Shown: one piece after another, positions 8,212 to 16,932 of the stretch
How positions within the stretch are numbered: position 1 is the stretch's first letter
How the letters are laid out: each line of letters begins with the position of its first letter
Assembly: GCA_049472395.1 (NCBI GenBank)
Contig: JBLIRR010000031.1
Span: 1 to 64,000 of the forward strand
Length of the DNA: 64,000 nucleotides
Source: JBLIRR01 sp049472395
GTDB taxonomy: Bacteria > SZUA-182 > DTGQ01 > JBLIRR01
Direction: 5' to 3'
Position numbers and translations under genes: made by a program
Notes under the pieces: generated by a model
Databases searched by the model: none
Told to the model about the DNA's origin: nothing
Seen by the model: the letters and a program-made list of their open reading frames with translations, nothing else

Positions 8212-8282
8212 AAAGTCAGTCCCTTTATTAAATGTGAAAGTCTTTGAAGATTAGAATAATAAGAATCCGGACAGGATATCAA

Positions 8283-9827
8283 TTACTCTTGTCGCATTAT
8301 ATATTCTATCGACTTTGCCTTCCGATTAAAGCAGACTCCAAGCAGAATAATATCCTTATTACTCCCTTTGTACTTATCCCTATAGCGCATACGAATTATT
8401 TGGTCTAAGGCTTCTTGGGCAGATTTGTCGTATTTAAACTCGAATATATATATTATATTCTTAAACTCTATCTGAGCATCCAATCTTCCAATGGCTGTCT
8501 GCACCTCAAATTCTGCCCGAATACCAACTAAAGCCAGAATCGTATAAAGCAAGGAAGAGTAATACACCTCCTTTTCTACGATAATGTTATATGGTATACC
8601 CATGATTATTCCTTCTAGTTTTTCAAAAAAGGCTTGTATATTTCTTGTTTCCAAATCCTTTCGCATTTGTAAAAATATGATATCGGAGGCTCCCACAGGT
8701 TTATCTATATAGCTTGCCACTAAATGATTCAGCAAAGATTCTTTCACTTCAAAATTCGGGTAATTCAATATAAGGTACTGTTTTAGGCCATCCCTTACGA
8801 TTTCTTGAATAGTTAGATACCCGGTTTGGAATAATAACGCCTCAATCGCCATATTATCGGCGTCAAAACTATCCAATAATTCGTTACCAGCTATGAGGTT
8901 CTCTAATCCCGGAAGGTTATATTCCTTATCCCTTATAAGATCCACTAAAAATGTTGGTGTACCTGTGGCAAACCAATAATTGCTAAATTCCTGCTTAATA
9001 AAAAGGCTTAATATGGAAAAAGGATTATACACCTTATGTAATCCATCCCATGAATAGCCATTATACCATTCTTCCACGCTCTTCATTAAATCATCCTTCT
9101 CAAGACAGATTTTCTTTCCTAATTCATCTAAAAAATCTGCAAAATAGGTAGTTAATTCTTCATAAGTCCATCCCAACATTGCGGCGTATTTACTTTCTAC
9201 AGTCAAATCTCTTAAATTATTCAATCCCGAAAATACAGAAGTTTTACTAAACTTGGAAACACCGGTTAAAAAAATAAATTTTATAAATTCATCAGCTTTT
9301 TTCATTACTGAATAGAAATGCCTTAACACCTCTCGATGAGTTATTGCCTTTTCTCTATCTTTTATAAAATCGATTATGGGTTTATCATATTCATCAATTA
9401 ATACTACTACTTTATTTTTCTTTGCTAAGGCTACTATTAGATCATAGAATCTTTCCGTATAAGGAGTATATTTATTTATCTTCAATTTATAGATTTCAGC
9501 TATTCTCATAAGATTGCGAGTTATATAATCTTTCAGATCATCAGGACTGTTTATATCTAATCCTAGAAAATCCAGCTTTATTACAGGATACTCTTTAAAA
9601 TCCCACTTATCATATATCCACAGCTTCTTAAATAATGCTTTTTCTCCTCTAAACAAAGCCTCTAGCGTGGATATTAGTAATGATTTCCCGAACCTTCTGG
9701 GCCGGGATAAGAAATAAACCTTTCCACTGGTTATAAGTGAATAAATATATTGAGTTTTATCCACATACAGGTAATTCTCTGTTATTATCTCCGAAAAAGT
9801 CTGGATACCTAATGGTAACTTTTGCAT
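8283..9827 (-). CDS. AAA-ATPase-like protein with C-terminal PD-(D/E)XK nuclease domain (DUF1703 type)
   Basis: This 514-residue protein belongs to the predicted AAA-ATPase plus PD-(D/E)XK group. The N terminus LPLGIQTFSEIITENYLYVDKT is typical. Walker A is RPRRFGKSLLIST (about residues 42-54), and Walker B is VVVLIDEYDKPI (about 140-151). The C-terminal nuclease-like core shows GRLDAQIEF followed by IYIFEFKYD, which carries the D...ExK residues. Such genes are abundant and often multicopy in some environmental bacteria, and their role is unknown; restriction-like or mobile behaviour is suspected. An 18-bp direct repeat flanks the gene together with the downstream island. The frame is complete with no visible damage. 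Confidence 0.9.
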   Translation of the reverse strand: MQKLPLGIQTFSEIITENYLYVDKTQYIYSLITSGKVYFLSRPRRFGKSLLISTLEALFRGEKALFKKLWIYDKWDFKEYPVIKLDFLGLDINSPDDLKDYITRNLMRIAEIYKLKINKYTPYTERFYDLIVALAKKNKVVVLIDEYDKPIIDFIKDREKAITHREVLRHFYSVMKKADEFIKFIFLTGVSKFSKTSVFSGLNNLRDLTVESKYAAMLGWTYEELTTYFADFLDELGKKICLEKDDLMKSVEEWYNGYSWDGLHKVYNPFSILSLFIKQEFSNYWFATGTPTFLVDLIRDKEYNLPGLENLIAGNELLDSFDADNMAIEALLFQTGYLTIQEIVRDGLKQYLILNYPNFEVKESLLNHLVASYIDKPVGASDIIFLQMRKDLETRNIQAFFEKLEGIIMGIPYNIIVEKEVYYSSLLYTILALVGIRAEFEVQTAIGRLDAQIEFKNIIYIFEFKYDKSAQEALDQIIRMRYRDKYKGSNKDIILLGVCFNRKAKSIEYIMRQE

Positions 9828-10385
9828 ATTTAGGCCCTTGCCTTTAAAAGTCTTGTTATTATTATTAAAATAGTTATAGCATGAAGTATGGTCCTTTTCA
9901 AGCAGCCTCCTTCATTTATATTAAATCCACTCTCGGGAAAAAGAGTATTTTATAAGTACCTGTTTATACAATGCGTGAGGTTTTCAATAAACGAACAAAA
10001 CCGAAGGTCCAAGGGCTCAAGGGTCAGGGGTAATAGACATTGCGAGGCTGAAGCCAAGGTTGTTGCCGCGGCTGACGGGCCAATGCGTTGTGCGCGCAGC
10101 CGACCGGGAGTGCAGCGCCTCGCTATGCCAACTACCGCCGCGACTAAGCCGATACAAGCCTGATGGGGGGCCTTCAGGATCTATCACTATCTGGGCAGTC
10201 TGGCAAATAATGAGACTGTAGTCGGTCCCCTTTATCATATGAGACGAGTAAATTTTCATAAGTGCTACTCTTTTTTTTTGCAATCGGAAATATATAATAT
10301 ATTAATAGGGTATATTAAAATATATAAGAAAGGGGTTATGGACGCGATTCTTACATTGCTTTTTTTATAAAGGGAAACGTATAAC
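9828..10385. other. gene-free stretch with a GC-rich structured island (about 10010-10190)
   Basis: Frames here are short, overlap on both strands and lack family features, so no gene is called. Bases from about 10010 to 10190 are visibly GC-rich against AT-rich flanks. They can pair as GCGAGGC (10042-10048) with GCCTCGC (10117-10123), CGGCTG (10069-10074) with CAGCCG (10097-10102), and CCTGA with TCAGG near 10159-10178. A structured RNA or a remnant of a repeat/insertion element are both possible. Confidence 0.4.
10260..10277. repeat. 18-bp direct repeat, right copy
   Basis: This is the second copy of the repeat at 8194-8211, here followed by two further T bases. It lies just upstream of the histidine kinase gene. 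Confidence 0.45.
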
Positions 10386-12680
10386 GTGCATTTGAGCATA
10401 AAACAAAAATTAATCTTTTGGACGCTTACCATGCTGTTTCTTGTACTCGCCATGAGCATAATATCCATATGGAGTATCCATTGGGTAGGAAAATCCGGAG
10501 AGATAATTCTGGAGACTGCATCGTCCTGCTCTGAGATTCAGGACTTGCGTTTATCTTTTGAGAAAGTACTCATGCCCCCTCATGATTATTTGATCTATGG
10601 TGATCCAAGTGAAAGAGAAAATCTTGACGCAAGGCTTGATGATCTGAAGAATTCTCTCAGGCGCGTTAAGGAAAAAACCAGGATGTTGAAAGGTGAACAT
10701 ATAAGGGAAATCAAAAGCCCTCTCGATGTCACAATAGATGGGATAAAACAGATTGAAACACTGGCAAAAGATATCATGTCTGTCTCTGATCCGTTGGGTA
10801 TTGAAGCAGGGCGATTAATGGAGGAGATGGATAGAGAGACTGAGCGTGTGAAGAGGAGCCTTCAAAAATTAATTGTGCGTCTAGAAAAGGCTCACATAAC
10901 AGCAACAGCGCAACCTTTATACAAAATCATGATCTCTTTCCAAAATCTGCTTATGCCGCCTCATGATTATCTGATACTTGGGAATAATGATGAGAAGGCA
11001 CATTTTACACTACTTCTTGACGATCTTACCGAGCAGTTGGGACAGCTCATACAGCTTCCTAATGTAAAGGAAGAAAGAGACATTGTGAATGAAGTGACCA
11101 GCGGATTTAAAAATATTACCGAGTTGGCAGAGCAGATTTTAGCAATAGATGATCCGTTAAAATTAAGGGCAGGCAGGAATATGAAACAAATGGATCGGAT
11201 TGCTGATGAGGTGATTTTAGAGTTGGATACTTTTATAAAACATTTCAAGAAAGATGCGGAGTTCGTGAAAAGGCGAGCTGACAGAATTAAATCTGGCTCT
11301 GTTCATTTTGCCCTCTTAATAAGTTTTCTTTTGGTTATCGGGGGACTTATTGCGGGAGTCCTTTTTACGTTCCATGTTACAGAACCGGTCAGGCAGCTTC
11401 TTAAGGCGACACAGAGAATTTCAGCCGGGGACCTTGACCATAAAGCCCGCGTGATGTCAGGGGATGAGATCGGAGCATTAGCAGTCTCTTTTAATAAGAT
11501 GACAGATGATTTGAGAACATATCAGGACCAGTTAATACACGCTAAAGAATATATTGATAATATAATTAAAAGCATGATTGATACCCTTATTGTTGTTGAT
11601 CCGGACGGTACGATCCGGACGGTGAACCAGGCAGCCCTCAATCTTCTCAATTATGAGAGCGAGGAGAATCTCGTAGGGCAACCCATAGAGAAAATATTCG
11701 CCAAAGATACCCTATTCTATGATGGTGATGAAATGGCAAGATTAATTACAGAAGGGTCCATACGTAACTACGATACTGTGTATCACACAAAAGATAAGAT
11801 TGAGATTCCCATAAATCTTTCTGCCTCTGTGATGCGGGATAAGGATGGGATTCTTCTCGGAACCGTTTGCGTTGCCCGGGACATGAGAGAGATACAAAAG
11901 CTCATTGCTGATTTAAGAAGAGCCTATAAAGAGCTTCAGTCAGCGCAAGCCCAGTTAATACAGTCTTCAAGGCTTGCGTCTATGGGCGTTCTTGCTGCCG
12001 GTGTTGCTCATGAAATAAATAATCCCATGAATATCGTCATTAATTATGCAGGACTTTTAGAGGATGAGTTGGACCCTGCGTCAGAGCATGCCGGTTATGT
12101 GAAGGCGATCCTTAAGGAGGGACAGAGGATTATAGAGATAGTGCAAAATCTTTTGGCATTTGCAAGGACTGATCGGCAGGATCACGCGCAGGCCCCATGC
12201 CGGATAATGGATGTGATAAATGCATCTATTGCTTTTCTGGAAGCCTATCTTGCGAATGACGGAATACGGGTCCAGACATTGTACGATACGGATTTGCCTA
12301 TGATTAAAGCCAAGTCGAATCAATTAGAGCAGGTGTTTATTAATTTTATTCTCAATGCGCGAGATGCATTGAATGAAAAATATCCCTCACCCCATCCTGA
12401 CAAGATTATTAAAATCAAAGTGGGAAAAGGGAAAATCGACGGAAGAGAATATCTGCAAATCTTGTTTCAAGACAATGGGATCGGTATTAAAAAGGAGGAT
12501 ATAGATAAGATATTTGATCCTTTTTTCACTACCAAAAGGGCAGGCAAGGGGACCGGCCTGGGCCTCAGCATTAGTTATGGAATAATTACGGATCACAAAG
12601 GGGATATTAAAGTAGAAAGCACGAGAGGAGAGAAAACTATATTTATAATTAACTTGCCACTAGAGAATGGGGGGGCCTAA
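10386..12680 (+). CDS. membrane sensor histidine kinase with duplicated four-helix sensor, HAMP and PAS
   Basis: This 764-residue kinase has TM1 at about 8-32 and an external helical region that is an internal duplication: the segment around LMPPHDYLI occurs near residue 62 and again near 188. Each copy is followed by similar helices, including DPLG/DPLK and a run ending in EMDR/QMDR. TM2 is at about 308-328, HAMP at about 328-380, and PAS at about 388-498 (VDPDGTIRTVNQAALNLLNY). The phospho-acceptor motif GVAHEINNPMN is near 541, followed by the catalytic domain (NARDALNE, DNGIGIKKEDIDKIFDPFF, GKGTGLGLS). It autophosphorylates on His and passes phosphate to a receiver. The start is a GTG with AGGGA upstream. 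The next gene, 14 bases on, is its likely partner. Confidence 0.92.
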   Translation: MHLSIKQKLIFWTLTMLFLVLAMSIISIWSIHWVGKSGEIILETASSCSEIQDLRLSFEKVLMPPHDYLIYGDPSERENLDARLDDLKNSLRRVKEKTRMLKGEHIREIKSPLDVTIDGIKQIETLAKDIMSVSDPLGIEAGRLMEEMDRETERVKRSLQKLIVRLEKAHITATAQPLYKIMISFQNLLMPPHDYLILGNNDEKAHFTLLLDDLTEQLGQLIQLPNVKEERDIVNEVTSGFKNITELAEQILAIDDPLKLRAGRNMKQMDRIADEVILELDTFIKHFKKDAEFVKRRADRIKSGSVHFALLISFLLVIGGLIAGVLFTFHVTEPVRQLLKATQRISAGDLDHKARVMSGDEIGALAVSFNKMTDDLRTYQDQLIHAKEYIDNIIKSMIDTLIVVDPDGTIRTVNQAALNLLNYESEENLVGQPIEKIFAKDTLFYDGDEMARLITEGSIRNYDTVYHTKDKIEIPINLSASVMRDKDGILLGTVCVARDMREIQKLIADLRRAYKELQSAQAQLIQSSRLASMGVLAAGVAHEINNPMNIVINYAGLLEDELDPASEHAGYVKAILKEGQRIIEIVQNLLAFARTDRQDHAQAPCRIMDVINASIAFLEAYLANDGIRVQTLYDTDLPMIKAKSNQLEQVFINFILNARDALNEKYPSPHPDKIIKIKVGKGKIDGREYLQILFQDNGIGIKKEDIDKIFDPFFTTKRAGKGTGLGLSISYGIITDHKGDIKVESTRGEKTIFIINLPLENGGA

Positions 12681-12694
12681 GGAGGAGAATTGAG

Positions 12695-13804
12695 ATGCCT
12701 AAAATACTAATTATTGATGATGAAGAGGGTGTGAGGATTACCCTTAAAAAAATAATGGAAAAAGAAGATTATGCGGTTGATACGGCGGAAGATTTTGACG
12801 AGGCGATTGATCTTCTTGAGAAGAATTCCTATGATACGGTCGTGACCGATATTCTGTTGCCGGGATTGAGTGGCATAGAATTATTGAGTGCTATCAAGGC
12901 CCGAGACCAAGACCTTCCTGTTGTTGTGATTACAGGGGCCCCGGACCTTGAGACGGCCACCGAATCACTCCGTCAATCAGCGTATGACTATATACCTAAA
13001 CCGATTACCAAACACAATCTCCCTCCGGTTGTCGCCCGGGCAGTTGAGAGAAAGGCCCTTACGGATGAGAAAGAAAGGCTTGAGAGAGAAAATTTAGAGT
13101 ATCAGCGGGACCTTGAAGAAAAGGTGAAAGACCGCACAGCCAAATTAATTCGTGCTGAGCGTTTAGCCACCCTGGGCACCTTTGTCTCATTCGTGAGCCA
13201 TGAATTGCGGACCCCTTTAAGTGTCATACAAAATGCCGTCTATTATATTAGGACAAAAATTAAGGATCCTCATCCTAAGGTTGAAAAATATTTTAAAACC
13301 ATTGAAAATCAAGTTGATGTTGCACAAAAAATTATTGAGGATTTTCTTAATTTCTCAAAAGGAAAGCCTCTCGATCTGTGTGCGGCTCATATTAATCAAG
13401 TCATAATAAAAATAGTCAATCTGATCAAGCTCCCGGATACTATTCATGTAATCTTCAACCTTCAGGATGGCCTTCCGGAGGTGGAGATAGATAAGGATTA
13501 CATCCAGCAGGTTCTTGTCAATATACTGAACAACGCAATCCAGTCCATGCCAGGGGGAGGAGAATTAAGGATTGCCTCAAGGAAAGATGACAAATATATT
13601 ATCATTGAGATATCAGATACTGGTGTCGGTATTTCAAAAGAAAATCTTAGTCGGTTGTTTGAACCCTTCTTTACCATGAAACAACAAGGGACCGGTCTTG
13701 GTTTAGTAATCTGTAAATTCTTGATAGAGCAACTAGGAGGGAAAATAAAGGTAAAGAGTAAACCGGGCAAGGGAAGCTCCTTTTCCATCCACCTCCCCTT
13801 TTAA
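12695..13804 (+). CDS. receiver-histidine kinase hybrid protein
   Basis: The product is 369 residues. An N-terminal receiver domain (IIDDEEGVR acidic pair, phospho-acceptor Asp in VVTDILLPG near residue 54, conserved Lys in YIPKPI near 106) is followed by a coiled coil at about 125-150. Then come an HisKA domain with the acceptor SHELRTPLSV near 168 and a HATPase domain (NILNNAIQS, DTGVGI, LFEPFFTMK, GTGLGLVICKF). There is no transmembrane segment and no DNA-binding output domain, so it is likely a cytoplasmic relay in which the upstream kinase phosphorylates the receiver and so controls this kinase. GGAGGA precedes the ATG, and the gene is operonic with the sensor kinase. Confidence 0.92.
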   Translation: MPKILIIDDEEGVRITLKKIMEKEDYAVDTAEDFDEAIDLLEKNSYDTVVTDILLPGLSGIELLSAIKARDQDLPVVVITGAPDLETATESLRQSAYDYIPKPITKHNLPPVVARAVERKALTDEKERLERENLEYQRDLEEKVKDRTAKLIRAERLATLGTFVSFVSHELRTPLSVIQNAVYYIRTKIKDPHPKVEKYFKTIENQVDVAQKIIEDFLNFSKGKPLDLCAAHINQVIIKIVNLIKLPDTIHVIFNLQDGLPEVEIDKDYIQQVLVNILNNAIQSMPGGGELRIASRKDDKYIIIEISDTGVGISKENLSRLFEPFFTMKQQGTGLGLVICKFLIEQLGGKIKVKSKPGKGSSFSIHLPF

Positions 13805-13869
13805 AAAAAATAGATTTTCCATCGTCTCTTATATGAAATAATCATAAGCCAACCATAAGAAGAGGAGTA

Positions 13870-15840
13870 ATGGAAATGAAAATCACTACACGAAGGTTAC
13901 TACTTGTTGTTGTCTTTACTATGCTTTATATAAGTATGTGTAGTATCATCAATGCCCAATCAATACCCACTCTGTCCGGAAGGGTAACTGACGGGCATGG
14001 ACATGGCATTCCGGATGTGCAAGTCACCCTGTATTATCAGGGAGACCCCCAATGGGGAGGTCAAAGGGGTCCTAATGATACGTGGGTGTATACGGATTCA
14101 TCAGGGTATTATAGTCTGCCGGTCACAATAGTAGATTATATCTATGGGGCCGGATTGGGGGGCCCTACCGTCACCGTTACATTATTGGCTCATGTTTCGG
14201 GGATTGCACCGGCAGCAGCAGCAATGAAGAGTGCTCGTGCCTATTCTTATATTTATGTCTCCGCAACCACACCGGTTCTTCAGAACATACCAGGAACCTT
14301 GAATATAGATTTATCAAATAATCAAGGAATAAAGTGGACTACACTCCCAAATATAAATGACTTAGATGATTTTGCAGTCATGTACCTTCATACGAATCAA
14401 GCCTTGCAGTGTGCCCTTACGACATTAAATATGAATATGGATTATGGGCTTCCTGTGGAGGTATATGGAGATATGCAACAGGGAACCGGCACGTGGTATA
14501 GCTCGCCATCATTTCAATTGGGGGGATGGGGGCGATTCCCCTCCTCTGCCATCTCTATAGACGCGGCTGATAATGGATTTATGAGCGGGAACAGACCCGA
14601 TAACAGAGAATGGCATGAATTCTCCCATCATATTATGGCAGATTCATTAATAGGGGGAGATAACGCACTGCCTCCGTTAAGTGCTGCCCAGGATATGTAT
14701 CATGCAGGCTATTTTGCTAATAGTGATACTGTTGCCGGCTGGACAGAAGGATTTGCCGAATTTATGTCATGTGAGATCGCTACGCGATATCCGGCATATT
14801 CGTCACTACCATTGGCAACCCCCATACTGGGGACGCTATCGCCATATCCTCCGCAGTGGTATGGAGGATGGGGCAATCCACGGTGGTGGGACCTGGAATG
14901 GCAGACCGACCTGCGTGGTCCCACGAGGCTTAATGAAGAATTCGCCATTGCAAGTATTTTATGGGACCTGGAAGATCCTATAAATCAAGCTGATAATGAT
15001 TCGATTGATCTGACTATGACGCAACTATGGAATATCCTCAACCAAAATACCGCACCCGGCACCGGGGGTAATAGAAACACATTAAGGGATGTGTACGAGG
15101 CCCTTATGACCTTTGCGTCGGGCAGCGCAGTGCTTCAGGCAAATATTGACCGAATATTTATTGCCCACGGGGCCTTTGATGATGTGAATGGTAATTCTCT
15201 GCGCGATGCCGCAGAAGCAGTTGGATTCAGTGGGGATGCGGGACGACCGGGAAGGAGAAATACCCCATATTTGGAGAACTCATTTATCCATGTCACTGTG
15301 CTCGACGCGGAAACATTGCAGGAGGTTGAGGTGGACGGATTCTTAGTACAAGATCTTTTCGCACCTCCCCATGAGTATTTGAATGCTGATTTTGTTGTGT
15401 CATATTTTGATGATATAAAAGATTCCATCTACTTTTCCATGGCCCCTTTCCCCTCCTATAGCACAACAGCTTTCATTACGCCCATAAAAGCAGGGTATTG
15501 CGATCCTCATCCTCTTATAATTACGAATTCATTTTATTGGGATAGAATTGAGAATTCTGATCATATCATCCATCATACCTTTTATCTTAACCCTGGTGAT
15601 TGTAATCCTATGGAATGTGTGAATCCCCTGAATTGTGATCCACACCGTTTAGAGGAGGAGTATTTCGGTGATCTTAATGACGATGGGGAAATTACCCCTG
15701 AAGATGCCCTCATTGCGTTTAATTGTTATCTCGGATTGGGTCCCTGCCCTGATATGGCTGATGTGAATCAGGATGGGGCAGTGACGCCGGCAGATGCCCG
15801 TTGTTTATTGAGAAAATATCTGGAGCAATCTTCCCATTAA
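13870..15840 (+). CDS. secreted gluzincin-like metalloprotease with N-terminal Ig-like domain and C-terminal dockerin
   Basis: The product is 656 residues with a signal peptide (TRRLLLVVVFTMLYISM, cleavage near NAQS). Residues about 35-125 resemble a carboxypeptidase-regulatory/SdrB-like beta domain (LSGRVTDGHGHGIPDVQVTLYY). A zinc-binding HExxH is present in EWHEFSHHIM (about residue 245), and a downstream WTEGFAEFMSCE could supply the third, glutamate ligand. This is the gluzincin pattern, so peptidase activity is likely though untested. The C terminus is a type I dockerin with two calcium loops: GDLNDDGEITPEDALIA and ADVNQDGAVTPADARCL. Dockerins bind cohesins, and no cohesin is evident in this window. 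AGGAG precedes the ATG. The 3' end overlaps the convergent gene by four bases. Confidence 0.85.
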   Translation: MEMKITTRRLLLVVVFTMLYISMCSIINAQSIPTLSGRVTDGHGHGIPDVQVTLYYQGDPQWGGQRGPNDTWVYTDSSGYYSLPVTIVDYIYGAGLGGPTVTVTLLAHVSGIAPAAAAMKSARAYSYIYVSATTPVLQNIPGTLNIDLSNNQGIKWTTLPNINDLDDFAVMYLHTNQALQCALTTLNMNMDYGLPVEVYGDMQQGTGTWYSSPSFQLGGWGRFPSSAISIDAADNGFMSGNRPDNREWHEFSHHIMADSLIGGDNALPPLSAAQDMYHAGYFANSDTVAGWTEGFAEFMSCEIATRYPAYSSLPLATPILGTLSPYPPQWYGGWGNPRWWDLEWQTDLRGPTRLNEEFAIASILWDLEDPINQADNDSIDLTMTQLWNILNQNTAPGTGGNRNTLRDVYEALMTFASGSAVLQANIDRIFIAHGAFDDVNGNSLRDAAEAVGFSGDAGRPGRRNTPYLENSFIHVTVLDAETLQEVEVDGFLVQDLFAPPHEYLNADFVVSYFDDIKDSIYFSMAPFPSYSTTAFITPIKAGYCDPHPLIITNSFYWDRIENSDHIIHHTFYLNPGDCNPMECVNPLNCDPHRLEEEYFGDLNDDGEITPEDALIAFNCYLGLGPCPDMADVNQDGAVTPADARCLLRKYLEQSSH

Positions 15841-16181
15841 GACCTTAATTTTTTAAAAAAATATATATGCGGAGTAAAGGGATGAAAAGAATTCTCCTGA
15901 TTATCTTTACGGTAGTTTTTAAATACCGACTTTTCAAAAATTCCCACTATCCCATAAGGAGCAAAAACGAATATAAGCCAAATACAGGCAAAATATCCAT
16001 TCATCATGGCTAATAGTTCAGGGATAGCTATAATAAATAATAATATAAAAAGACTATATTTAAAATTATCAACGAATTCTTGATCACCTCCATGGTAATG
16101 ACGGGTAATTTCTATTGCCAATAATATAGATATGAGAAAATATATTGCAAAAGCTACTAGTATGAGAAGCGTATACTTCAT
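15837..16181 (-). CDS. small inner-membrane protein, unknown
   Basis: This 114-residue protein has three or four hydrophobic segments (TLLILVAFAIYFLISILLA, YSLFILLFIIAIPELLAM, CIWLIFVFAPYGIVGIF) and a basic, aromatic tail ending FFKKLRS. AAGGAGGAAA precedes the ATG, which supports a real gene. It converges on the dockerin protease gene, with a four-base tail overlap. No family was recognised. Its position next to the minor-pilin operon suggests no obvious function. Confidence 0.65.
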   Translation of the reverse strand: MKYTLLILVAFAIYFLISILLAIEITRHYHGGDQEFVDNFKYSLFILLFIIAIPELLAMMNGYFACIWLIFVFAPYGIVGIFEKSVFKNYRKDNQENSFHPFTPHIYFFKKLRS

Positions 16182-16339
16182 AACCTATTTTCCTCCTTTA
16201 TAAATAATCAATCATTATTCTTAATTCTTATCGGTTTTTATATCTAAATCAGGGGATATTTTTTTAGGATATACACATCTGATTGTTTTTTATAGCAAAA
16301 AATAAGTATTAGATAAAAGATCCCCGAGGATGAATATAA

Positions 16340-16915
16340 TTAACCATTCGGATCCCACTCTATGCTCGCTGTTGTACTCCCGCTATTTGCTGCGTCAATA
16401 TTTTTACCACCATAGTTGTTTTTGTTTTTCTTGACCCACTCGACAGCAGACTCAATTCTTCTAGGCTTACCACCATCTCCTATAGCTTCAGCGAGTAATA
16501 CCAGTACGGCATCCCTATCCACATTCGGGCTATAATTATTATCAGGATCAGCTTCATCAAAATTATTTCTCACCCAGACAGTATAATTTATCCCTCCAAT
16601 TGTCCTTATGGGTTGCCCACTGAGCCCTAACTCAACAAAGACATTCGTAGCTGTAGCGTCTTCTATTAAAGCATTCCATTCATCGATTGAGGTATTCTGG
16701 AGGGTCTTTACGCCTCTGGCCAGAGCTGCCTCCGCTGTAAAGAATTTCTGCCTGGAGAGTTTATAATTATGGACAATTTTCATATCACTGGTGGATAAAT
16801 AGATACCAGCTATACCTAAAGAAGTTAATAAAACCATTAAAATTAGGGCAATGATCATAATCATACCCTCCTGATCTTCTTTAAAAATTTTTAATTGGCT
16901 CATAATGTATCTCAT
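16340..16915 (-). CDS. pilX: PilX-type minor pilin/assembly protein
   Basis: The product is about 191 residues. The N terminus has a short basic/polar leader (MRYIMSQLKIFKEDQEG) and then a hydrophobic helix (MIMIIALILMVLLTSLGIAGIYLS), followed by the PilX hallmark TSDMKIVHNYKLSRQKFFTAEAALARGV. PilX proteins are minor components at the pilus tip and act with PilV, PilW and PilY1. The ATG at 16915 is chosen because AAGGAGGTGA lies just upstream; the longer frame is that Shine-Dalgarno translated. It is the last gene of the minus-strand order FimT - PilV - PilW - PilX and starts 17 bases after the PilW stop. Confidence 0.88.
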   Translation of the reverse strand: MRYIMSQLKIFKEDQEGMIMIIALILMVLLTSLGIAGIYLSTSDMKIVHNYKLSRQKFFTAEAALARGVKTLQNTSIDEWNALIEDATATNVFVELGLSGQPIRTIGGINYTVWVRNNFDEADPDNNYSPNVDRDAVLVLLAEAIGDGGKPRRIESAVEWVKKNKNNYGGKNIDAANSGSTTASIEWDPNG

Positions 16916-16932
16916 AGCCAAATCACCTCCTT

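Noticed and set aside
9888..10283. Two overlapping frames (forward 91 aa, reverse 88 aa) in the GC-rich island
   Set aside because: They are antisense to each other, lack ribosome sites and arise from low stop density in GC-rich sequence.
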